Positions 7,177 to 11,819 of a stretch of 11,819 nt of DNA are shown here, in pieces; within the stretch, counting starts at the first letter, position 1; every line of letters begins with the position of its first letter. This DNA is from an uncultured Dysgonomonas sp. (GTDB lineage Bacteria > Bacteroidota > Bacteroidia > Bacteroidales > Dysgonomonadaceae): NCBI GenBank assembly GCA_937875275.1, contig CALNCC010000148.1:1-11819 (forward strand), written 5' to 3'. Made by a program: the position numbers and the translations under genes. Below the pieces are notes generated by a model. The model was given only the letters and a program-made list of their open reading frames with translations. It did not search any database and was not told the DNA's origin.

Positions 7177-7488
7177 TTAATAACGATTTCTGTTATATCC
7201 ACCGCCATTTCCACCACGATTGTAACCGCCTCGGCTACCACCTTCAGTTTTCGGACGTGCAACATTTACATTGATTGTCTTTCCTTCATAGTCTGCGCCA
7301 TTCAATTCGTCAATAGCTTTTTGACCTTCTGCATCGTCAGACATTTCTACAAAACCAAAACCGCGAGATCTTCCGGTCTCTCTGTCTGTGATAATTTTAG
7401 CAGATGTTACTTCTCCGTACGCTGCAAATAATTCTTGTAAACTTTCGCTTGTTGTGCTAAAGTTTAGATTTGATACATAAATGTTCAT
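7177..7488 (-). CDS. RRM-domain RNA-binding protein with glycine-rich tail
   Basis: A 103-residue single RNA-recognition-motif protein. RNP2 is IYVSNL (3-8) and RNP1 is RGFGFVEM (42-49), with the aromatic residues for RNA stacking (Y4, F44, F46) in place. Residues 82-103 form a short Gly/Asn/Arg/Tyr tail (GGYNRGGNGGGYNR), like the unstructured tails of bacterial RRM proteins that resemble plant glycine-rich RNA-binding proteins. The likely role is RNA chaperone or post-transcriptional regulator; in Bacteroidetes such genes are common and often cold- or growth-responsive. It is last in a minus-strand unit after the helicase and the cold-shock fragment, 27 bases from the latter, with its own terminator after it. 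Confidence 0.93.
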   Translation of the reverse strand: MNIYVSNLNFSTTSESLQELFAAYGEVTSAKIITDRETGRSRGFGFVEMSDDAEGQKAIDELNGADYEGKTINVNVARPKTEGGSRGGYNRGGNGGGYNRNRY

Positions 7489-7515
7489 TTGTTTTCTCTA
7501 ATTTATTATTATTGA

Positions 7516-7758
7516 TTATTGGGCATCCTTATCGAAGAAAATGATCTTTGCGGCACTCATGCCTTTCTGACCACACTCCAATTTAAATGTTACCATGTTT
7601 CCTTCTGTAATGGAAGCCGGATCACTGCTGATATAACAAATGATATCTTTGCTGCCATATTCGTTTTTTTTATGTCTACATATTAGCTTGCCACAACAAG
7701 CTTCTTTCCTGTCAGTTTTTGAATATCCCGAAGCATTACTTGCTCTTCTTGTGCACAA
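7516..7758 (-). pseudogene. Cold-shock-domain protein, N-terminally truncated or with an obscure start
   Basis: About 50 residues downstream of the helicase stop resemble the second half of a cold-shock (OB-fold) domain: KDIICYISSD for the RNP2 strand, EGNMVTFKLECGQKGMSAAKI for the last two strands. The first half with the RNP1 signature (KGFGFI) is absent or reduced to a faint GKLICRHKKNEYG. The frame stays open upstream into the helicase gene, but the only standard start there is a TTG at 7758, and residues from 7758 to about 7690 look like a shadow of helicase coding. The first ATG just after the helicase stop (7681-7679) is followed at once by TAG. A run of eight A (7671-7664, minus sense) near the expected start is a place where a slip could have occurred. 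Either it is a remnant, or it is a small protein with a non-standard start translated by coupling to the helicase. Its position between helicase and RRM genes fits RNA metabolism. Confidence 0.5.
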
Positions 7759-8798
7759 AAGGTCAGGGCTGTACCTGTGTTGCCGGCTCTTCCGGTACGT
7801 CCGATGCGATGCACGTAAGTTTCGGCGACATCCGGCAAATCGTAATTTATTACTAATTCCAGATGATCAATATCTATTCCTCTGGCTGCTATATCTGTCG
7901 CAATCAGTGTTTGTATTTTATGCGCTTTAAAATCAGACAAAGCACGTTGTCTTGCATTCTGAGATTTATTCCCATGAATAGCCGCACTACCGATTCCGGC
8001 TTTACTGAGTATACGCGCTATTTTGTCAGCTCCATGTTTTGTGCGAGAAAATATCAATGCCGATTTCTTTTTATCTTTTTTCAACAAATTTATTAATAAA
8101 TCTTTCTTTTCTTGTTTTTCTACAAAATAAAGATGTTGCTCGATGGTGTCCACGACAGATGATACAGGAGCAACTTCGACCCTTACCGGATTGCGTAGAA
8201 TGGAACGTGAGAGAACAGCTATCGATGAAGGCATAGTAGCCGAGAAGAAAAGAGTTTGCTTTTCCTTTGGAAGCTTAGGTAGTAATCGTTTTATGTCATG
8301 AATAAAACCCATATCCAACATTCGATCGGCTTCATCTAACACAAAATGACTAATTGAGCTTAAGCTGATAAATCCCTGGTTCATAAGATCCAATAAGCGT
8401 CCCGGGGTAGCAACTAATATATCTATCCCGGCTTTCAGTTGATTTACCTGAGCATGTTGTTTCACCCCTCCATATATTACACAATGACGTATGCCCACAT
8501 AAGTAGTGTAGTCATTCAAACTTTCGTTAATCTGAATAGCCAGCTCACGAGTCGGAGTTATTATCAGTGCTCTGATCTCTCTCTTTTTACCGTGTACTTT
8601 GTTCAAATATAATTGCTGTATTATAGGTAGCGAAAATGCAGCAGTTTTCCCTGTTCCCGTCTGAGCCAATCCTAATATATCGCGATTGTCAAGCGCAGGA
8701 AGAATAGCTTGCTGCTGTATTGGTGTTGGAGTTGAATATCCTTTTTCATTTAGAGCCTTTAATACAGGCTCAATAATATTTAATTCTTTAAATGTCAT
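7683..8798 (-). CDS. DEAD-box ATP-dependent RNA helicase, RhlE-like
   Basis: A 371-residue ATP-driven RNA unwinder for ribosome assembly or mRNA remodelling. All motifs are present in order: Q motif (F3, then TPTPIQQQ 23-30), I AQTGTGKT (45-52), Ia PTREL (82-86), GG (110-111), Ib TPGR (131-134), II DEAD (155-158), III SAT (186-188), IV LIFSRTK (248-254), V TDIAARGID (301-309), VI HRIGRTGR (330-337). It ends soon after LRDIQKLTGKK, so it is a minimal two-RecA-domain enzyme without the long basic tail of E. coli RhlE. It is first in a unit with the cold-shock fragment and the RRM gene. No promoter is seen close by; the nearest match is at 9094-9087, which implies a leader of about 280 bases. 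An 11-codon ORF (8830-8795) ends over the helicase start (ATGA). Confidence 0.95.
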   Translation of the reverse strand: MTFKELNIIEPVLKALNEKGYSTPTPIQQQAILPALDNRDILGLAQTGTGKTAAFSLPIIQQLYLNKVHGKKREIRALIITPTRELAIQINESLNDYTTYVGIRHCVIYGGVKQHAQVNQLKAGIDILVATPGRLLDLMNQGFISLSSISHFVLDEADRMLDMGFIHDIKRLLPKLPKEKQTLFFSATMPSSIAVLSRSILRNPVRVEVAPVSSVVDTIEQHLYFVEKQEKKDLLINLLKKDKKKSALIFSRTKHGADKIARILSKAGIGSAAIHGNKSQNARQRALSDFKAHKIQTLIATDIAARGIDIDHLELVINYDLPDVAETYVHRIGRTGRAGNTGTALTFCAQEEQVMLRDIQKLTGKKLVVAS

Positions 8799-8981
8799 TT
8801 CTTGTTTTTTTCGGTTACGTTATTTTTCATAGATTCCGGACTTTAGGCATATGATATATCCTATTCTATATTATTAATTAATCAGAAATATTGTATGAAA
8901 AATAATTGTATTCTATTTGATAAATGTGCCACGATATTGTGATACACACCCTCGCGACTTGTTAGGATTATAAACAAGTAA

Positions 8982-9065
8982 GCTAATTTTGATGTCGATT
9001 TTGACGATGGGAAGTTGCGCGAAACAGAAGCGAAACAAATCATTGAGAAGAAAGATCCAATATAA
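8982..9065 (+). pseudogene. Possible 3' scrap of an unknown gene
   Basis: Twenty-seven open codons between two TAA stops read ANFDVDFDDGKLRETEAKQI and on to EKKDPI. The composition (charged, helical, codons such as GAA, AAA, GAG, AAG) looks like real protein sequence, unlike the AT-rich flanks. There is no start codon in frame. The frame before the upstream TAA also reads plausibly (RLVRIINK). I do not recognise a family. It could be the tail of a decayed gene, or chance. Confidence 0.25.
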
Positions 9066-9086
9066 ACTCGATTGTTTTTTAAAATG

Positions 9087-9094
9087 CAAAGATA
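9087..9094 (-). promoter_or_regulatory. -7 element, possible promoter of the helicase unit
   Basis: The minus strand reads TATCTTTG followed by CA, an exact TAnnTTTG match with the TTTGCA form often seen in this phylum. No clear -33 TTTG is found. A start near 9080 would give the helicase mRNA a leader of about 280 bases, containing the ACTTGTT/AACAAGT stem-loop. Confidence 0.4.
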
Positions 9095-9206
9095 TGTAAA
9101 AAGAATGACTTATTATCAGTTAAGTATCTATTTATGAAAACTTCACTAAAATAGGGCTTGTGTTTAAGCATTTTCGATCGGTGTAGAGGCTATAAAGACA
9201 ATCTAC

Positions 9207-9380
9207 TCAGAACATGATAATGAGTTTCCATGTTACACTTCTATTGGCATTTTGGGGCATTTTATTTCCCCGAGATACAGACATTGTTACAGTCTCCAAT
9301 ATTCCGACCACCTTCCATACTCCACTTTTGGGACATTTTTCTCCTGTTCGTGCAGTCATTCCTAAGCGAGGTTTCATCAT
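9207..9380 (-). CDS. Small conserved-looking protein with a CPxSGxW ... GNxMP ... TW pattern
   Basis: Fifty-seven codons from ATG at 9380 (a second ATG follows at once) to TGA at 9207. The protein has a patterned, gene-like sequence: TGEKCPKSGVWKVVG (12-26), then SRGNKMP (36-42), then VTWKL (49-53). Small proteins with a G-x-x-CP-x-SG-x-W start, a G-x-x-x-P middle and a late TW are widespread in bacteria as uncharacterised proteins, and the spacing loosely recalls YjzC-like proteins. I cannot name the family with certainty. It has one Cys and no signal peptide or membrane segment. A TACATTTG promoter element ends 50 bases before the ATG, supporting a gene of its own. The plus-strand frames across this interval look like shadows. 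Function is unknown. Confidence 0.65.
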   Translation of the reverse strand: MMKPRLGMTARTGEKCPKSGVWKVVGILETVTMSVSRGNKMPQNANRSVTWKLIIMF

Positions 9381-9430
9381 ATGCGTTGAATTTTAATTTG
9401 TATAATATCCAGATAAATTTGAATATTGCA

Positions 9431-9438
9431 CAAATGTA
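9431..9438 (-). promoter_or_regulatory. -7 element of the 57-codon small gene
   Basis: The minus strand reads TACATTTG, an exact TAnnTTTG match followed by TGCA. The inferred leader to the ATG at 9380 is about 45 bases. The -33 position falls on the left arm of the inverted repeat (9450-9462) and has no TTTG. Confidence 0.5.
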
Positions 9439-9449
9439 CGATAAATATT

Positions 9450-9557
9450 AAGTAACTGTTTAAATTTTAGTCACGGAAGCATCCTATATTAAAATGGCAA
9501 TCTTATTACCAAAAATCATAATCTTGAAAACTTGAAACAGGATCTAAACAGTTACTT
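9450..9557. repeat. 108-base block bounded by perfect 13-base inverted repeats
   Basis: AAGTAACTGTTTA at 9450-9462 and its exact complement TAAACAGTTACTT at 9545-9557. A second short pair, ATCCT (9481-9485) and AGGAT (9539-9543), lies inside. The 82-base interior is AT-rich with no ORF. It may be a miniature inverted-repeat (MITE-like) element or the remains of an insertion sequence. It could also be a folded 3' region of the ABC transcript, which stops at 9574 on the minus strand. I see no target-site duplication. Confidence 0.5.
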
Positions 9558-9573
9558 GTTTTTTTCTATTTTC

Positions 9574-11307
9574 TTAGAGCTTCATCATCTGCCGATTCAC
9601 CATTCTCGAAAATATACTATTTTGTTTCTTCAATTCCGCCGGCGAACCATTCTCGGCTACTCTTCCGTTGTCTAATACGATTATTCGATCGGCATTGGCA
9701 ACCGTACGCATACGATGAGCAATGATAAGTACCGTTTTGTCGCGTACAAGAGCCGATATTCCCGCCTGAATTTTTGTTTCATTTTCTACATCGAGAGAAG
9801 CTGTAGCCTCGTCTAACAAAACGATAGGAGCATCTTTCAGCAATGCCCGAGCGATAGAGATTCGCTGACGTTCCACACCCGAAAGTGTTTCTCCATTTTC
9901 GCCTATAATGGTCTGGTAGCCTTGCGGCATCTTGCTTACAAACTCGTCGCATTGAGCCAGTCGGGCGGCAAGCATTACCTTTTCGTCTGTCGCATCACGT
10001 TTCCCGATGCGAATATTATCGATGATAGAAGCATTGAACAGAACCACATCTTGGAATACCACAGAATAATGTTGTAATAAGGTCTCTGGATCAATCATGC
10101 TAATATCTTGCCTTCCAAGATATATCTTGCCTGCTTGTATATCCCAGAAACGAGCAGCTAATTTTGCCGCCGTACTCTTCCCGCTTCCCGAAGGACCAAC
10201 GAGAGCTGTTATCTCACCTTGTCTGGCTGTGAAGGATACGTTTTTCAGAATTTCCTTTCCCGATTCATAAGAAAAATCTACATTTCTAAACTCAATATTG
10301 TATCCATCTGGGGCAAACTCGGTTTGTCCCTGCTGTATAGTCAGAGCCTCCATTTCTTTCATCCGATTGATACGCACATCTAAGTAAACCAGAACTGCAA
10401 GATTGTTCATTACTTCGCTAATAGGAGCATAGATACGTGATCCGATGATCATGAATATGAGGTAGGTAAACAGATCTACTGCTCCTGTTGCAAGCAAAGT
10501 TGCACCCACAATAATAACACTCGCCAATCCTAATTTCAATAGGCTTTGTGCACCATTCAGGAATATACCTGTGAGCAATTCTCCTTTGGTTTGCGTTTTT
10601 TCGTATTGTCGCAGTTTCGAATCTAATTTTTCGAGATAATCACTTTCCTGATTGTACGATTTAATTTCTTGAATAGTATCTATTCCTTCCTGAATATGTT
10701 CTGTTACAGCTCTTTTGTCCTGATAGTTTTCTTTAAAATCTTGATAAATTTTCTTTCGTGCTATCCACACAACTATTCCGGCGATGGGCACTACCCAAAA
10801 CAACGCCAACGACAATTGCCAATTGAAAAAGAACATACCTATAGCTATGAGAATAACACTGATTACGGATGCAAACAATTGTGGTACTGCATGCGAGAAC
10901 GTATGTTCAAGGTCGGTACAATCATCCATTATGGTAGACGTCAGGTCTGACAGATTTTTCTCTCCAAAGAAAGCTAAAGGTAATTTTCTCAATTTTTCGG
11001 CAAGGGAAATACGGCGATTGGCACTTTCTTCGTATATAGTATTGAACGTGCTTCGGTATTGGACGAAACCAATAATAAACATCGCAACCATAAATATGAG
11101 TGCGACAATAGAATAATAGCATAGACTATTTGCCACCGATGCCGAGGGATCGAGTATAGGACGAAGATAATCTTCGAGAAAAAAGAAGGTAAACACTGCC
11201 GGAAGCATCAATGCGATGTCGAGTAATGTTGTCCAAAAGACGCCTTTGCAAAAATCTTTAGCCCCTTTGTTCGATAGAGCGAATCGTTGTTGTATTCTCT
11301 TAATCAT
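9574..11307 (-). CDS. ABC exporter half-transporter (permease fused to ATPase), second subunit
   Basis: A 577-residue inner-membrane protein with a type IV exporter fold. Six membrane segments lie within about 20-300, for example 25-45, 64-83, 145-163, 166-184, 255-275 and 278-296. The ATPase follows: Walker A GPSGSGKST (371-379), Q-loop Q419, signature LSGVE (475-479), Walker B IVLLDE (495-500, catalytic E500) and switch H531. The second Gly of the signature is Val (codon GTG at 9876-9874). The sequence around the signature (VERQRISIARALLKDAP) recalls the YbtPQ/IrtAB group of exporter-fold transporters, some of which import metal-siderophores; that is a weak hint and the substrate is unknown. 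It overlaps the upstream ABC gene by 8 bases, so the two are translationally coupled and probably form a heterodimer. A strong Shine-Dalgarno precedes the start. Confidence 0.95.
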   Translation of the reverse strand: MIKRIQQRFALSNKGAKDFCKGVFWTTLLDIALMLPAVFTFFFLEDYLRPILDPSASVANSLCYYSIVALIFMVAMFIIGFVQYRSTFNTIYEESANRRISLAEKLRKLPLAFFGEKNLSDLTSTIMDDCTDLEHTFSHAVPQLFASVISVILIAIGMFFFNWQLSLALFWVVPIAGIVVWIARKKIYQDFKENYQDKRAVTEHIQEGIDTIQEIKSYNQESDYLEKLDSKLRQYEKTQTKGELLTGIFLNGAQSLLKLGLASVIIVGATLLATGAVDLFTYLIFMIIGSRIYAPISEVMNNLAVLVYLDVRINRMKEMEALTIQQGQTEFAPDGYNIEFRNVDFSYESGKEILKNVSFTARQGEITALVGPSGSGKSTAAKLAARFWDIQAGKIYLGRQDISMIDPETLLQHYSVVFQDVVLFNASIIDNIRIGKRDATDEKVMLAARLAQCDEFVSKMPQGYQTIIGENGETLSGVERQRISIARALLKDAPIVLLDEATASLDVENETKIQAGISALVRDKTVLIIAHRMRTVANADRIIVLDNGRVAENGSPAELKKQNSIFSRMVNRQMMKL

Positions 11308-11819
11308 TTTTTTCCTCCTTTCTTATTGTCCAGCTGATAGACTGTTGATATTCGTTCCACATATGCAGATATATTCCTTGTTGTTCTATTAATTGTTGGT
11401 GAGTACCTTGTTCGGCTATTTTACCATTACTGATTACCAAAATATTGTCAGCATCGGTGATGCTTGTCAAGCGGTGTGCAATCATCAATACTGTTTTTCC
11501 TTTGGTCAGCTCTCGCAAAGCTTCTTGTATCAAGTGTTCATTTTCGGGATCGGCAAAGGCTGTTGCCTCATCCAATACCACAATCGGTGCATTCTTTAAG
11601 ATGGCACGAGCCAAAACGATACGCTGTTGTTCTCCGCCCGAAAGGTAAGTGCCTTCTGTTCCGATTTTTGTATCCAAGCCGAGAGGCTGCTTGTCAATAA
11701 TCTCGCGACATTGTGCCAAATCAATGGCTCTGTCTACTTCTTCCATGGTGGCATCGGGCTGACCGTATTTAATGTTTTCGAGCAGTGTGGTTTTAAATAG
11801 TTTGGTGTTCTGAAAAACG
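11300..11819 (-). CDS. ABC exporter half-transporter, first subunit (partial, N-terminus outside window)
   Basis: The last 172 codons are visible and the frame runs open to the right edge. Only the ATPase end is present: Q-loop VFQ at the edge, NIKYGQPDAT, signature LSGGEQQR (59-66 of the visible part), Walker B IVVLDE with the catalytic Glu, D-loop region TAFADPENE and switch His in IAHR. Walker A and the membrane domain lie beyond 11819. The ATAFADPENE stretch resembles YbtP/IrtA-type subunits. The canonical LSGGE here contrasts with LSGVE in the partner gene. The stop codon overlaps the partner's start region by 8 bases. Confidence 0.93.
   Translation of the reverse strand, partial: VFQNTKLFKTTLLENIKYGQPDATMEEVDRAIDLAQCREIIDKQPLGLDTKIGTEGTYLSGGEQQRIVLARAILKNAPIVVLDEATAFADPENEHLIQEALRELTKGKTVLMIAHRLTSITDADNILVISNGKIAEQGTHQQLIEQQGIYLHMWNEYQQSISWTIRKEEKND
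11314..11322 (-). promoter_or_regulatory. Strong Shine-Dalgarno of the second ABC gene
   Basis: The minus strand reads GAAAGGAGG, six bases before the ATG at 11307. It lies inside the end of the first ABC gene. It fixes the start codon and is unusual in this window, where the other genes have only AT-rich leaders. Confidence 0.8.

Larger units (their letters stand above)
8799..9206. other. 408-base intergenic region upstream of the helicase
   Basis: It holds no full gene I can support. It contains a coding-like scrap on the plus strand (8982-9065), a stem-loop with seven-base arms ACTTGTT/AACAAGT (8957-8963 and 8973-8979), and a minus-strand promoter candidate at 9094-9087. The part 8830-8940 is simple AT-rich DNA. 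The part 9095-9206 is the 3' flank of the small gene at 9207-9380, with no convincing terminator. Confidence 0.5.

Noticed and set aside
9079..9171. Minus-strand 30-codon ORF (starts MLKHKPYF)
   Set aside because: Very short, F-rich and without recognisable pattern; it also overlaps the promoter candidate at 9087-9094.
9214..9451. Two plus-strand ORFs of 60 and 73 codons over the small gene
   Set aside because: Their sequences are rich in F, L, I and H with no motif, and they lie antisense to the better-patterned 57-codon frame with its own promoter element.
4177..9487. Shared 11-mer AAGCATCCTAT at 4177-4187 and 9477-9487 as a dispersed repeat
   Set aside because: The match does not extend past 11 bases, and the first copy is part of a terminator stem, so chance is likely.
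1..11819. CRISPR array, phage genes, toxin-antitoxin pair or restriction system
   Set aside because: No regularly spaced direct repeats, integrase, transposase, toxin-antitoxin pair or nuclease motifs were seen on either strand.

Overview
The window looks like chromosomal DNA from the phylum Bacteroidota, most likely order Bacteroidales. The evidence is the AT-rich intergenic DNA, start codons mostly without a Shine-Dalgarno sequence, several exact matches to the Bacteroides-type -7 promoter element TAnnTTTG, and protein sequences typical of the group (DnaK, PepT, GcvT, an RRM protein with a Gly/Asn/Arg tail). The genus cannot be fixed from the sequence alone; a Dysgonomonas/Parabacteroides-like organism is a guess.

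Layout, left to right. (1) 30-59: a terminator hairpin. (2) 86-3789, minus strand: a pepT - secreted aspartic protease - gcvT unit. gcvT is broken by a 28-base insertion at 389-416 that is a second, diverged version of the same ten codons. (3) 3955-4209, plus strand: one good promoter, the small SRP RNA, then tRNA-Thr(UGU) starting about three bases later, then a terminator shared with the converging gene. (4) 4242-4832, minus: a lipoprotein-type nitroreductase. (5) 5074-7040, plus: monocistronic dnaK with a sigma-54-like promoter and a strong terminator. (6) 7118-8798, minus: a cold-shock/RNA-remodelling unit of a RhlE-like DEAD-box helicase, a cold-shock-domain remnant and an RRM protein. 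(7) 8799-9573: a loose intergenic region with a 57-codon small gene (9207-9380, minus), a coding-like scrap (8982-9065, plus), two minus-strand promoter candidates and a 108-base block bounded by perfect 13-base inverted repeats. (8) 9574-11819, minus: two ABC exporter half-transporters overlapping by 8 bases, the first cut by the window edge.

How the genes fit together: the window is mostly housekeeping. PepT (tripeptide hydrolysis) and GcvT (glycine cleavage) are amino-acid catabolism. SRP RNA and tRNA serve secretion and translation. DnaK and the helicase/RRM unit deal with protein and RNA folding. The ABC pair probably forms a heterodimer. I see no clear new multi-gene system. The most interesting points are the gcvT junction, the SRP RNA-tRNA tandem, the uncatalogued small gene, the start-less cold-shock fragment and the altered ABC signature motif.
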